Positions 1 through 12,421 of a stretch of DNA of 64,000 nucleotides are shown here, one piece after another. Each line of letters starts with the position of its first letter. The stretch's first letter is position 1. The notes below the pieces were generated by a model. That model had not been told where the DNA came from and did no database searches. It worked only from the letters and a program-made list of their open reading frames with translations. The DNA lies in NCBI GenBank assembly GCA_036874045.1, contig CM072340.1:2433001-2497000 (forward strand), written 5' to 3'. The stretch comes from Cymodocea nodosa. Lineage: Eukaryota; Streptophyta; Magnoliopsida; Alismatales; Cymodoceaceae. A program made the position numbers and the translations under genes.

Positions 1-391
1 TAAAATCCAAATGGCTGACTTAAGTGGGTTGCTAAGCCTCAATATAAAATTTTGCATTTAAAATCCAAATGGCTGACTTAAGTGGGTTGCCAAGCCCTAA
101 TATAAAATTTTTCAATTAAAATAAAATCTCTCTTCTTTTTTTTTATTAGTTACCTTCCACAATACCATCTTTTACATAATCACAATCCTTTGCTTAGGGG
201 AAAAATAACTAGTTACTCAATGATAAGTGAGAAGGAGCAACCTTTTTCTTTTTTTTAAGTAGAATCTGAATTACTTGTATAATGAGTTTTCAGTCAATAC
301 ATCCCAAACTAGTTAGTTCAAGTGATTAGGGTTTAAGATCTCCCAATAGACTTAATTACTCAAGTAATTTTAGACCTAAAAATCTAAATAG
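1..391 (-). mobile_element. Edge fragment of a Copia B-type interior
   Basis: Read on the minus strand, this stretch resembles the non-coding interior of Copia element B at about 14730-15385. Shared points are the 'aggcttagca' and 'agggcttggcaacc' units and the CCCTAA-type and 'ttgagtaattaagt' segments, in the same order. It is therefore the remnant of a second B-type element that continues left of the window. Copia A1 was inserted into it at 391/392. No coding sequence is visible. Confidence 0.7.
5..113. repeat. Tandem duplication of a ~55-bp unit
   Basis: Two adjacent copies of a unit containing 'ccaaatggctgacttaagtg' and a gcc-t-a-a-rich tail, differing at a few bases. The same two-unit arrangement occurs, more diverged, in Copia B at about 15283-15385. 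The duplication is thus a trait of the B family rather than a local accident. Confidence 0.75.
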
Positions 392-719
392 TGTTGAGTA
401 TTTTGTTTTGATGATATGTGATAAATGAATATAATCATATTTACTCAATTACTATTGTTTGTGAATGTAAATTAAGAACATCAATTAATATAGAAAAAGT
501 TTACTGATATAAATACTTGTCTGTAATGGATTTGAAATTATGCTAAGTTAAATAACTAGTCGTTACGTTATACTAACTTTTCATTTAACTAAACGTTAAG
601 TTAACGTGTGTTTTTATCGCAAAGCATGATATGTTTTAAAGTTATATTTTCTGTATCATGAACAATGCACGTTTAGACAACTTGTTGAGTTAGTGCGTTA
701 TTTGTATAAAGGTCACGTG

Positions 720-1145
720 AGAACTCGTTAAGTTAGTGAGTAAAAGAGCAAAATAAAGAGACGAACTCATTAAGTTAGTATTGTACATGTGGTGAAATTA
801 AAGTTTACGAATGTTATATTATATCATGTGAGTTACACATGTTTAACTTGTTAAGTTAGCATAACTGCACGTGTTGAGTTGGTATATTGAACACTAAGGC
901 AACGTGTTAGGTTAGTGTTATAAACTTAAAGTTATTTTATTACACGCGGTATATACCTCATTGTAAAAACATTTGTTTATTACTGGTTCGTTGAGTTATC
1001 AATAACACAACGAAGTTAGTTCATTGAGTTAATTGTAACACCATGGAGTTGGTTCGTTAAGTTAGCATAACACCATGGACTTAGTTCGTTGAGTTAGCTA
1101 TAGTACTTGTCACATGTTTGGCACATGATGAACTCGTTGAGTTAG
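720..1145. promoter_or_regulatory. Array of GTTGAGTTA motifs in Copia A1 U3
   Basis: Many near-copies of CGTTGAGTTAG or CGTTAAGTTAG at irregular spacing, mixed with CACGTG-like words (ACACGTG, CACGTGA). The complement TAACTCAACG contains a CAACG core, and GTTAG/AACTAAC words look like plant MYB sites. The tobacco Copia element Tto1 is known to carry repeated MYB-binding boxes in its LTR. A transcription-factor array is my inference. The same array is in the A2 and A3 LTRs. Confidence 0.55.
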
Positions 1146-1218
1146 ATATGTTAAGTTATAAATCTACTTATATTACTCGTTTAGTTAACATTAACACAAT
1201 GACTTCTTATTACATTTG

Positions 1219-1398
1219 ATGAAAAATTTTGGACAAGAAAGTTTATTTTGTAGGAAATTTTTCAAAGATCTAGGATTGATGATTAAAGAAAATTTGAAAA
1301 GAAAACGTAGGTCAGAACGTGTGTATTTTGATGAAAGAAAAAGAGAAGACGTGAAGAGTGGAAAACTGTTAGTGATTAAATGTGGAGGATATGCATGA
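1219..1398 (+). other. Short open frame within Copia A LTR (copy 1)
   Basis: A 59-residue basic open frame starting MKNFG and ending GGYA. The same frame, without length change, occurs in the A1 3' LTR (21007-21186) and the A3 LTR (58957-59136). Differences among the copies often change residues, so protein-level constraint is not obvious. It may simply be LTR leader sequence. No known domain recognised. Confidence 0.25.
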
Positions 1399-1919
1399 AG
1401 TGAATATACAATATAAAAGGCATAGAATTCTCGTTGATCAATTATCTGTGCACACCAAATGAAATATCTTTTTAGGAATCAAAAACATCTCTTTGGGGAA
1501 AAGCTCTCAAATGGAAGAAAATTCAGTGAAGTAGAAAAAGTCAGATTTATGTCACTGAAGATCTGAAGTATCAGAAGAAAGTAAATTTGGTGAAGCAGAG
1601 AAAGTCAGATATTTGTCACTTAAGAATTGTAGAAGAAGAAGAAGAAAAATCTCATATAGGGAGAAATATTTTAAATTCCGTAAATTAGTTTTCTCTATTT
1701 GTAGTTATGAAATTGATTAGATGAAACATGGTATCATTATATAATCACATCTACAATTTCAGAGGAGAATTGAATTGTATATTGTAATTGAAACCTTGAA
1801 TAAAATGATTTAATTATAATAATGTCTCGACTTGTTTTTATTTTTGAAGTTTCAATTATAAATGAAAATGTTGAAAAACGCAATTCACCCCCTCTTGTAT
1901 AGTCATTTGATCCTACAAG

Positions 1920-1931
1920 TGGTATCATAGC
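1920..1931 (+). other. Primer-binding site, initiator Met-tRNA type (A1)
   Basis: TGGTATCATAGC lies two bases after the 5' LTR and differs by one base from the usual plant TGGTATCAGAGC, the complement of the initiator-Met tRNA 3' end. The A3 copy (59723-59734) has the usual form. Confidence 0.85.
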
Positions 1932-2115
1932 TAGTTAATAATCTTTGATAGAAAATCATTACCAACTTAATTAATATTAGAGCTTATTCTACCTTCTTTG
2001 TTTTTAAACAGAAATTAATATTTGAGTATACGCTTAACTTTCTTGATTTTGGGCTCAAGTTGGTTTAAAGTTTTAAATTGTTTAAAATCAAATAAGTTAA
2101 AAAATCTAAGGTAAG

Positions 2116-4199
2116 ATGGCTCTTGAAAATGGTAACTTTTCTTTGTATGAAGGCCAAAATCTTAACCGTCCTCCTTTATTTGATGGAATACATTGTGAAT
2201 ATTGGAAATATAGGATGACAGTATTTTTTCAAAGTATAGATCACAAGTTGTAGTTCATGATCTCTAAACCATATACTTCGTTAACTACTCCTTATAATAC
2301 TTGGACAATTACTGAAAAAGAAAATGAAACTCTGAATGCTAAGGGCTTAAATATCTTATTTTGTGCATTGAGTTATGAACAATTCAGTAAAGTGTCAGCA
2401 TATAAATCTGCTTATGAGGTGTGGCATGCATTAGAAGTTTCATATGAAGGTACTTCTCAAGTTAAAGATACTAAGATTAACATGTTAATTCATAAGTATG
2501 AACTCTTTAAGATGCATGAAGACGAAAGTATTTCTGAGATGTTTTCTAGATTCCTAGATATAATAAACTCTTTAAAATGCTTAGAAAAGAATTTTGAACA
2601 GAAGGATTTGGTGAGAAAATTTTTCAGATCCCTAAGTTTTAAATGGTCTCAAAAAGTGACATCTATTGAGGAATCACGAGATTTAAATGTTTATACTATA
2701 AATGAACTTATAGGAAATTTAACTACTTATGAAGTTCAATTAAATGATTTACTAAGTCACAACAAACTAAATATGAAGAAAGAAATAACCTTTGAAATTA
2801 ATTCAGATTCTGAAATATCTATTAATTCTGACGAGGATTTGATTTTGCTAACTAGGAAATTCAAGAAAGCATGGAAAGCTAGGAAATAGCAAAGGAACAG
2901 AAATGACAAACCCTCAACGTCAAAGTCACTGAATGAAAAGAATTCTTCATCTAGAAAGTATGTATGTTACAACTGTAGGAAACCTAGACATCTTTCTCTA
3001 GATTGTCCTATAAAGAAAAATAAAAAGCAAAGTAGGATAAATCAGAAGAAGTTGGCTCAGAAAACTTAGAAAAAGTTTTACAAAAAAAAGGCTTTGAAGG
3101 TCACTTGGGATGATACGACAAAAGAGTCTGAATCTAAGGAATTATCATCAAAATCTTCACATTCAGAAGAAGAACAAGAGTTAGAAGACATTGCTCATGT
3201 GTGCTTCATGGCAGATGAGTCTGAGGTAATATCTGATCCTGAAAGTCATTCAGATTTTAACTTTAATGAATTATTATGTGCTTATCATGCATTATTATAA
3301 AAACTTAAAGTTTGTAAACTAGAAAATAAGGATATTAGAAACTCTTTGTCTATTTTGGAAGAAGAAAATTGTTTCCTGTCTACTACTTTAGAGAAGTTTA
3401 AATGTGATAATGAAAATCATGCTAGAGATTTGCATAAATTTAGATTTAATGAATGTGTCTTACATGAACAAATACAGAATATAAATGCTAAAAAATTAAA
3501 GATAGAATCTGAAAATGAAAAATTGAGAAACAATATAAATGATCTTGAGTTAGAGATTGGCAGATTAAAAATGAGAGAGCTAGATTTAAATTCCACCATT
3601 GAGAAATGGAATTTAAGTCAAACTAAGTTAGACAAACTAACTAGTATCCCTACGATGTCATATAAATTTGGCTTAGGATTTGATTATCCTGAATACCTTG
3701 AATCTCAAGCCAATAAAGAATTTATTAGTTGCAGTTCAAGTAAATCTAAGATTAAAATTCCTTTTATAATGAAACAAGGTAATAAATATGTAGAAGTAGG
3801 TACTTCAAGGGATGAATCATGTAGTAATAATATAAATCAATGTGATTTGTCTAAATGTACTTCTAACATGACTACTAATGTTTTTAAAAATCTTGTTTCT
3901 TGTTCTGGAAATTCAGTTACTAATGTTTCTAAAATTTCAGACAATTGTAGTAAATTGAAAATTCAGAAACTTGAGCATGAAATTCAAAATACTAGTATTA
4001 GACTAATTACTGGTTCTGCATGTTCTTTATTTGAAAATTTTTATACAGAAAAAGATTTTGTATGAACTGAAAATTTAAATACAAGTACAAAATCTTGGTA
4101 TGAACTTGCTAAATTGTATGAGCATGAACAAAATAAATTAACATCTGATAAAAATCAGTTTGGTCTTGGTTATACTACATTTAAACATAAACAAAATGT
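2116..4199 (+). pseudogene. gag: Copia A1 gag, broken
   Basis: Encodes the nucleocapsid/capsid-type polyprotein that packages element RNA. It starts with a conserved 'RPPLFDGIHCEYWKYRM' block typical of plant Copia gag (DUF4219/UBN2 type). A long UBN2 helical region follows, with 'YELFKMHEDESISEMFSRF', and then a CX2CX4HX4C zinc knuckle around 2965-3010. After that come an acidic serine-rich stretch and a coiled-coil-rich tail, which is long as in Sireviruses. The ATG follows the primer site by about 185 bases. Compared with A2, the gag is recognisable throughout but carries several interruptions. Confidence 0.8.
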
Positions 4200-6503
4200 T
4201 TATAAGAGCTAATGAATTTGAAAATGATCAAATGGATAATTATTGTAAAGATCATGACATTGATCACAAATATTCTTTTCCAAGAGCACCTTCTCAAAAT
4301 GGTGTTGTTGAGAGAAAGAATCGATCACTTTAGGAAATGACCAGAATTATGTTAAATGAACATAATTTACCTCAAAATTTTTGGGCTAAAGTAGTGAATA
4401 CAACTTGTTATATTATTAATAGAAGTCACCTAAGACCTCTTGTTAATAAAACTCCTTTTGAAATTATGTTTGATAGGGTTCCAAAAATTTCCTATATGAA
4501 ACCATTTGGGTGTTAGTGTTTTATCCTTAACACTAAGGATAAAAGGGATAAATTTCAAGCCAAAGTGGATAAAGGAATTTTTGTAGGTTACTCTACTAGA
4601 AGTAAAGCCTATAGAGTTTATAATAAGACTTCTAGAACCATTGAAGAAATCCTTAAGTAAGTTTCAATGAAAATTCTTTGAGAGAATCTCAATTTAAAGC
4701 TGATAATGATGATATGATCAACTTCCCAAAAGAATTAGAGATCAAAAGAGAGATTGAAGATTTATCTGAGAAAATTAAAAATATGAACTTAAATGATCAA
4801 ACTAATGATCAAAGTGACGTACTTTCAGATCTTTTTGAGAATATTGAGGAAAATCATAGAAATTGGCGTTATTCTTCATCACATCCCATCACTCAAGTCA
4901 TTGGTGATATAAATGATGGAGTTAAAACTAGAGTTTTAGTAAATTTAAATAGTATATGTATGTTTGCTTCTATGGTGAAACCAAAGAATATAAAAGAAGC
5001 ATTATCTGATGAAAATTGGATAGTGGTAATGTAAGATGAACTAAATCAATTCATTAGAAATGATATTTGAGAATTAGTTTCTCCACTAGAAAATCAATCC
5101 TTAATAGGTACAAAGTGGATCTTTAGAAACAAAACTAATGAGACTAGTCAAGTTATAAGAAACAAAGCTAGATTAGTTGCACAAGGGTATACACAGGAAG
5201 AAATACTTGATTATGATGAAACATTTGCTCTTGTGGCTAGGTTAGAAAATATTAGAATATTATTAGCCTATGCTTGCTATATGGATTTTAAACTATATCA
5301 AATGGATGTTAAGAGTACATTTCTAAATGGTTTAATTAATGAAGAAGTTTATGTGAAACAACCACCTAGATTTGAAGATATTAATAATCCTAACTATGTG
5401 TATAAATTGAAGAAAGCTTTATATGGTTTGAAGTAAACACCTAGATCGTGGTATGAAAGATTATGTACATTTCTAATAGAACAAGGATATATCATGGGAA
5501 AAGTAGACCATACTCTTTTTATCAAGAAAGATGATAAAGAACAGATTGTTGTTCAAATATATGTGGATGATATAATCTTTGGAGCAACTTCTGATAAACT
5601 GATAAAAATATTTTCTAAAGAGATGACTAGTCAATTTGAAATGAGTATGATAGGAGAACTTTCATATTTTCTAGGACTTCAAATTAAGCAAATGGATAAA
5701 GGTATATTTTTAAATTAGGAAAAATATGCAGTTGAAATGCTTAAGAAATTTAATTTTAATGATATAAGGATTCAAGGAACTCCTATGAGTACTTCTTTAA
5801 AGTTAGATATTGATGACATAAGAAAATCAATAAACCAAAGAAAATACAGGAGTATGATTGGTTCTTTACTTTATTTGACAGCTAGTAGACCTGATATTAT
5901 GTTTGGTGTGTGTGCTTGTGCTAGATTTCAATTTAATCTTAAAGAATCACACTCAATTGTTGTTAAAAGAATATTTAGATATATACAAGAACTAAAAATT
6001 TCAGACTGTATTATTCTAAGGATAGTTCGATCTTATAAGATATACTGATGTTGATTACATAGGATCTAAATCTGATAGAAAGAGTACCAATGGCACGTCA
6101 ATTATTGGAAAATAATTTGGTGTCATGGTTTAGTAAAAAGTAAAACTATGTAGCACTTTCAACCACTGAAACTGAATATGTTGCTGCTGCATTGTGTTGC
6201 ACTTAGATTCTGTGGATAATGCAAACTTTAGAAGATTTTGGATTATCTTATGATACAACTAAGATTTATTGTGATAGTAGTTCTACAATAAATCTTTCTT
6301 AAAATCCTGTATTACATTTTAGAGCAAAGCATATAGAGGTTAGACATCATTTTCTAAGAGATAATGTAATTAAAGGAAAAATTAAATTAGGATTTGTGTT
6401 TAGTAAAAATCAATTAGCTGATATATTTACAAAACTTCTAGATGAAAATACATTCTGCAACATAAGATTAAATTTAGGTATTTGTAGGCTATGTGATATG
6501 TAA
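4200..6503 (+). pseudogene. pol: Copia A1 pol (integrase, RT, RNase H parts), broken
   Basis: Copia-order pol remnants. The integrase C-terminal part has 'PRAPSQNGVVERKNR' and 'LNEHNLPQNFWAK'. A linker follows with 'KGIFVGYSTRSKAYRVYN'. The reverse transcriptase has 'YQMDVKSTFLNG', 'VYKLKKALYGLK' and the catalytic 'YVDDIIFGA'. The RNase H region ends near 'LNLGICRLCDM'. The protease and the N-terminal part of integrase, visible in A2, are not recognised here. Integrase preceding reverse transcriptase is diagnostic of Ty1/Copia. Several interruptions; not functional as it stands. Confidence 0.85.
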
Positions 6504-7570
6504 AATGCTTAAACTCTACAAAAGATAAATATTATTGATGATGTTGTTTACCTCATAGATATTATATACTTATTAGAAATATCTAAGCAATATCTAAACT
6601 GCTACATAAGATACTATGTATTTATTATAAAATTATTGTAATATCTTATTGATTTTACTTATTTTTCTAAGTTTAATGGTTTTTCAAAATTTTAAGTGGA
6701 AATGTCAATGAAAAACATTAAATTCCTCTGAAATCTTGAAATTTTGATTAAGTGTTTTCTTTGGATCAATGAAAGTGCATATGTTCAAGAATGAGTTTGA
6801 CTTGATTGATTAAACTTATAGAATAATTTATACGTAAATCATATTAAACTACTAATCAAGAGTATAAGCTTATTGAAATTGATTCATATTTTCAGTAAAA
6901 TCATAGATGTAAAAATTGTATGAATTTGTGTTTTATTACATCTGTATTAATGAAATACATATATACTATGCTTAAAATAAAAAGTTCTTACAAAGTGAAA
7001 ATCTTTGAGAGTTTATTGATCAGTTTGATCACGAGCCTCTTGTACTTGAGGAGCTAGGTATGTAAGAATTGTTGTCTTGAAAAATGATTCTTTAAATCTA
7101 ACAACCTAAGGTCCTGGTCAAACTTGGGATTGTTGACTGAAAGTTCATTACACAGGTACATTAGAAAGCTCTTGTATGATTCAAGCTTTTCAAACTAACT
7201 TTTAAAGAAAATTATCAATATTTACTGTTTTGAAAAGATAAAAGTTGTTTCATTAATTATAGATATCTTTGAATCGAATACAGTTTCTACCAATATGACT
7301 ACTGATTTGTTGAATCTAAATTAGCACTTTTGAAAGTGTTTATTTGAGATACATTCCTTTATTCTGCTTGAGTTAATCATATTAAGTTTAAAGTTATATT
7401 TTGATTCATATACAATTGGAGTTGATTTTGGAAATCATTCTTGATAAATTCAGAATAACGGAAGTTTCTGAAAAGAAAATTTAAAGTATAGTTATAAGTA
7501 ACACCTATTTTTATACAAATATATTTTGTATTTTATTGAATATATTTGAAGTATATTTGTAGGGGGAGGA
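6504..7570 (+). other. Non-coding block shared with Gypsy elements
   Basis: AT-rich stretch without a credible gene. It is collinear with 25976-27056 in Copia A2 and, unexpectedly, with Gypsy Gy1 (about 36510-37520) and Gy2 (about 53160-54170). Shared landmarks include 'gagagtttattgatcagttt', 'gatcacgagcctcttgtact' and 'gattcaagcttttcaaacta', with equivalents in the same order. It ends in a polypurine tract (agggggagga, about 7560) like those that prime plus-strand synthesis. See the findings for the cross-superfamily significance. Confidence 0.75.
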
Positions 7571-8097
7571 ATTATATTGTCAAAAATAGATTAATATCAT
7601 TCAGAATATAAATCTTAGTTAATCTAAGTTTAGTCCTCTTAAGATCTTGACGAAAAATTTTAACAAACAAATAGACTATTGTATGTTCATAAAAAGAATA
7701 TTAGAATAGTTTACAATTTTCTCAAGATAATGATTATTTAAGTTACTTATAGTCTGTATGCTATTTTCGAAAGCTTTCAGTTGAAAACATTCGAAACTTG
7801 TTTGTTTGGTAAAGTATACTAATTAGACTTTATGTTATGTAAGGTAATGTGTAAAACTATCTCTAGATAGTGTTTTACTCGTTAGGTTAGGTAACTGAAC
7901 GAGTTATGCTTAAATGTTTTGGGTACCTCGATTGAATAAACTTTATTCCATATTCATTTAAAACACAAACTTGACTAATAGACTCGTTAAGTTATTCTAT
8001 AGAAACTCTATTTAAACACTTATTACACAGGAACTTAGGTTATCTCGTAAATATTTTGTTTGAAAATCTTTCCCGCTTGTTTCTATTACAACCTACG
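7571..8097 (+). promoter_or_regulatory. Promoter-like region before the Copia A1 extra ORF
   Basis: About 530 bases between the internal polypurine tract and the extra-ORF ATG. It contains LTR-like words ('actcgttaggttag', 'gaacgagtta', 'actcgttaagttat'), a TATA-like 'ctatttaaac' at 8008-8017 and a short leader. Spacing from the TATA-like box to the ATG is about 90 bases. An internal promoter for the extra ORF is an inference. The counterpart in A2 is 25460-25975 and in B is 15403-16327. Confidence 0.5.
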
Positions 8098-10362
8098 ATG
8101 ATGGTTTCCAAGTTCAACAAAGGGCGTGGCAGAGGAAAAGGAAGAGGTAGAGGAAATGCAAAAGGCAAAGAAATAGATGTAGATGATGTTCCTCGTACAT
8201 GGTTTAAGAAAATTTTTCAAGTTGACAAAAGGTTAGCTCAAATATATTGCGACTATTTCTTTTCTGAAGAAATACTAGATGAAGTTAGACAAGAACTTCA
8301 AAATACAGTTGACAGTATACAATATATGGGTATAAAAAGTAAATTTGATAGAGAGTATCGCATGAAATGTGCAAAGATAGCATTTTTGGAATAATATGCT
8401 AAATACTTAGAAAAAGGAGTAGGTTCATCTAATAGAATTCCTCAAACACCTATCAATGGAACAAGACTACAATCATTTGAGGAATAATATGAATCTACAA
8501 TACCTACACCTTTATTTTCAAAGGAAAAATAGACAAATATTGTCGTTGATCAAAGAAAAGTTGAAAGTCTTCGAAAGGCAATAGCTATAGAAAGTGCCTT
8601 TGAAGAATTAAAACAGAAAACTTTTATAGAACAGATTCAAAAGAAAACAGCAATAATAGTAGAAGAACAACTAACTTGTTACAAGAGACAAAGAGTTAGA
8701 AAAAATGTTTCTAAGGAAACAAATGTTGTTGAAAAAGAAAAATCAGATGAAGATTTAATTCCAAAGGGCAATGTATGTCTAAACATTGTGCCTTTTAATG
8801 CATCTGATAAACTCATCAATTCCGAATACACTGAAACTGATGATGATGATGAGACTTTATCCTCTTTTTCTAGAAAACTTGAAAAGAAATCAAAGCAACA
8901 AATTAGTTCAAGTTTTTCTATAGTTTCAAGCCCTAATGATAAGGAAATGGAACAATTAGAGCATCAGACAACTAATATTGAACAAGTTATTGCAGATGTA
9001 CTTGAAAATATTAAGGCAGTAACTAGTTTAGAGACTGGATTGTCTAGCGTGGTAGCCATTGAAAAAGATAAGACTCTAGAAGAGCTTAATGTTGATCAGC
9101 CTATTTTAGAATCTATAGAACCAAAGTCTGAGAATTCACAGCATGTACAAATGGAAATATCTGTTGAAGAAACTGAAGAATTACAAATAGATATACAGGC
9201 TGTTGAATTTGTGGAAAATTTGAACTCTGAACATTCTATAGAAACTGAACTTATGGATGTAGAAGATATTGAAAATGTTCCTCACTCTATTGAAGCTGAA
9301 GAATCAAGCTTACCTGAGCAGCTTCAAGAACATATTTTGACAGAGGAACATAATGATGTTCATTTTGAAGAAGAGGTTCCTAAAGATAGATTAAATTCTG
9401 AATCAAGATTTCATGTATCACCTTCTATGTATAGAATACTACCCATTCAACGAAATTCAATTTATTTTAGATCTGAGGAAGCATTGCAGAAATACAATAA
9501 TTTGATTTCATGTCAGATTCTACATTCTCAACTAATAAAATTTAGAGGTTTACTACAAATAAGTGATCTATTTGAGTTTCAAGGCTTAATGCAATTCTTA
9601 CCAATTGGAACAAAATGGAAGCAATATAAAGAGTTTATTGCAGCTTTTTACAATAATCTGGTCAAGAATGACAATATGTTGACAACTCAAATACATCAAC
9701 AAGAGTTTACTTTATCTCCTGAATTGATTTTTGAAGTTTTAGGTTTAAGGAATGAAGGTGTTGTTGTTACTAACAGATTTGACATTGTTAGATAGCTAGA
9801 ATGAGACATTCAGTCTTTATCAAAGATTCCAAGTGTATATACCGAAATCAGATTAATAGAGAATCTGAATGCAGAGGCAAGGTTTATTGCAAATATTCTA
9901 CATGCTAATTTATTTCAGAGAGTCAAACATAATCTGGAAGTCAGTAGAAGTTGTTTATATGCAACTTATGGCCTCCTGTACAGAATTCAAATCAATTGGT
10001 TTGATGTTTTCATTTCTCAACTACAACATATGAGTTCAAAGTTATTTTTTGGTGATGCTGTATGTAGAATTCTTGCAAACCAATTAACTTTATCCGACTA
10101 GCCCTCTAAAACTAAAGGCATGAGAATTTTTAGTATAAACAATTTGCAAAAATACTAGTCAATGCAACAACAACAGCAACAACAAAAACTTGACCTTACA
10201 AAACACCAACCACAATAGCAAAACTATTCAAAATAAGTACAATAGCAACCCGAGCTACCTCCTAACTTAGATGCAATACTGAATGTCATCAAAAATGATT
10301 TTAGGCATCTAGGAGATAAAGTCTATAATGCTATTAGTGATATCATTAGGAGGAATAGATAA
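8098..10362 (+). pseudogene. Copia A1 extra ORF after pol (transposon-associated unknown protein), broken
   Basis: Unknown function. The N-terminus is Gly-Arg rich ('KGRGRGKGRGRGNAKGKEID'), like RGG RNA-binding tails. Next come a 'WFKKIFQVDKRLAQIY' helix and a long acidic, low-complexity middle (about 8780-9400). The C-terminal domain has five conserved blocks, including 'LFEFQGLMQFLP', 'LSPELIFEVLGLRNEG', 'ARFIANILHANLFQRV' and 'SKLFFGDAVCRILA', then a Gln-rich tail. The same blocks occur in Copia B (16328-18922), A2 (23218-25459) and, more diverged, Gypsy Gy1 (41794-43999). It resembles proteins annotated as 'putative plant transposon protein'. It has no clear signal peptide or membrane segment, so an envelope role is not supported. 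Roughly eight interruptions. Confidence 0.7.
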
Positions 10363-10808
10363 ATGTCAAGTCATTTGTTTGTTTACTTGATTTTTGAATA
10401 CAAAATGTAATGTTTGTATTTATTGTTTAATTATTTGAACAATACATTTAACTATAAATGTGTTCATTCTTATTAATGGTTACAGAAAGTTTAGCTATAA
10501 ATGTGTCTCTCAGATTTTTATTCTGTGTAATCATCTTTTTGATTAATGACAAAAGGGGGAGATGATTATGAGTTTAAATGCATATATTAAAAAGGGAAGA
10601 TGATTCTGTGGTTGTTGAAAATTTTTTCTGGAAGTTTTACTTCTGAGAGGTGAATTTTACACAAACAATAGAAATAAGCTTAAGTAAACTTAAGTCAACA
10701 AAATTGTTTGTTGAATTAAAACTTAAACCAAAGGAGGTACTTCGTTGAGTTAAACATATTTCATAATTGATTTAATATGATTTTTGTCATCATCAAAAAG
10801 GGAGAGAT
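10363..10808 (+). promoter_or_regulatory. Multiple polypurine tracts before the A1 3' LTR
   Basis: Three purine tracts lie in this 446-base stretch: aaaagggggagatga at about 10551, aaaaagggaagatga at about 10590 and caaaaagggagaga ending just before the LTR. Repeated polypurine tracts upstream of the 3' LTR are a described Sirevirus trait. B (18923-19246) and A2 (22772-23217) have them too. No gene is seen here. Confidence 0.7.
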
Positions 10809-11062
10809 TGTTGAGTATTTTGTTTTGATGATGTGTACTAAATGAATATAATCATATTTACTCAATTAATGTTATTTGTGAAAGTAAATTAAGAACATCA
10901 ATTAATACAGAAAAAGTTTATTGATATAAATACTTGTCTATAATGGATCTGAAATTATGACAAGTTAAATAATTAATCGTTACGTTATACTAACTTTTCA
11001 TTTAACTAAACGTTAAGTTAAAGTGTGTTTTTATTGTAAAGCATGATATGTTTTAAAGTTAT
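10809..11062 (+). repeat. 3' LTR of Copia A1, first part
   Basis: Begins TGTTGAGTATTTTG and matches the 5' LTR. It is interrupted at 11062/11063 by Copia element B and resumes at 20424. Confidence 0.9.
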
Positions 11063-12256
11063 TGTTTGGTATTTAATTTTGATGATATATGCTTTATTAA
11101 CGTTTTTAAATAAGTCTACATAATATTCTCTAAGTATAATAGTTAACAGATTATCGGAAAGTTTCATTTTTATGTCGGATAAATTAAAGATTTCCGAAGA
11201 GTTAGATTTGCAATAGTTAAACTTTCGGATAGTTAACATTTCAGATAGTTAAACTTTCGGATCGTTAACGTCTCGTTTTTGTCGAATACTTTATGTTAAA
11301 AACTCGTATAGTTAAGTTATCTACATGTGTGTTTTTAATGTTTTAAGTTGTCACGTGTTTTCCATGTGCATTCGGTAATGAAAAATCGAATAGTTAGATA
11401 ACTGTTCGAGTTTTTATATGCATGGATAGATAACTATTCGAGTTTTATAAAAGGACTAACGACCAGATAAGTTTCTTTGTTTAGTCACGTGTTTTGCAAG
11501 TGCAAAAACTTGAAGAGTTAAAGGATAAGTGTTTGAGTTTTGCAAGACTTAAAGGATAAGTGTTCGACTAAATCGAAAACTTAGAAGATATTCTACAAGA
11601 CTTTAGGAAGATAAAGTTTCGATGTATCTACGAGTGGAGATCGTGGAAACTCAAAAAGATAGTAATTTGGATTAAAGAGAAAATTAGTACGTGGATTATG
11701 GATTATGGATTGTGGATCAAGTGGATGAACATGCTGAACGTGAAAGACAACAGAGTTCGACTACAAATAGAGAGTACGAGCTACATTACAATAGGGGATC
11801 CCAATCTCGAAAATCAAGTCTGAATATTCAATCCGGATCCCTAACTAAAAAGTTAAGTTTGAATATTCATATTCTGAAAAGTTCTCCAACATCAGAAGAA
11901 GTTCAAAATTCCAAGCAATTTCAGAAAAGGAGCTGTAAACGTAAGAAGTTTGGAAATTCGACAACTGGAGAAGAAGAGATACAGAAGCTGAGCAAAGACA
12001 AAGAAAGATCATGTTTTATACAATTCGAAATTAGTTTTCAAGAAGAGCTTTATTGTTATATTCGAATTGTATATCGAATATTTCTGTATCAAAACCGTCA
12101 AGAAGGGAATTGAGCTGAGAAGAAATTGTAAATTCTGTCTTGAAATAAAAGAATAGAATTTCATTTATGAGTGTTTTGTGCTCTTATTTTATCCGCTAGT
12201 ATTTAATTACTAAAGACACAATTCACCTCCCCTTTTGTGATACAAACGATCCTACA
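11063..12256 (+). repeat. 5' LTR of Copia B
   Basis: TGTTTGG...CCTACA, 1194 bp. It contains repeated GGATAGTTAA and TCGAATAGTTAGATAACTGTTCGAG-type inverted words (about 11150-11460), which differ from the A-family GTTGAGTTA words but have a similar layout. An open stretch at 11691-12113, without an early ATG, also lies in the LTR and is partly shared with the 3' LTR. Confidence 0.9.
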
Positions 12257-12421
12257 AACTAGTATTAGAGCTTCTGTTTTTCACTTATTTTTTTTCAGAT
12301 TTACTACGCTCTGCTACAACTAGTATCAGTGCACTTAAACTATTTAAAGCATTTGAAAAGCCTTCATTTCTCTATTAGGAATCGGTTTTTCTTGTCATTT
12401 ACTTCAAATCATCTGTTTAAA

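Larger units (their letters stand above)
392..1917 (+). repeat. 5' LTR of Copia A1
   Basis: Begins TGTTGAG and ends CCTACA, immediately before the primer site, and matches the split 3' LTR at 10809-11062 plus 20424-21703. About 1.53 kb. The central part is packed with short motifs of the form 'cgttgagtta' and 'cgttaagtta', about a dozen copies from 720 to 1145. A short open frame follows (1219-1398). Confidence 0.9.

Noticed and set aside
1737-1928. Minus-strand open frame across the A1 LTR end and primer site
   Set aside because: A shadow frame overlapping the LTR boundary, with no similarity to any other frame here.
8098-10362. Envelope protein for the Copia extra ORF
   Set aside because: Sirevirus and Athila elements can have env-like ORFs here, but I see no signal peptide, membrane anchor or glycoprotein-like Cys pattern. 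The N-terminus is RG-rich and soluble-looking.
11691-12113. 140-residue protein gene in the Copia B LTR
   Set aside because: There is no early in-frame ATG, and the matching 3' LTR stretch is open over a much shorter length. It is best seen as LTR sequence.
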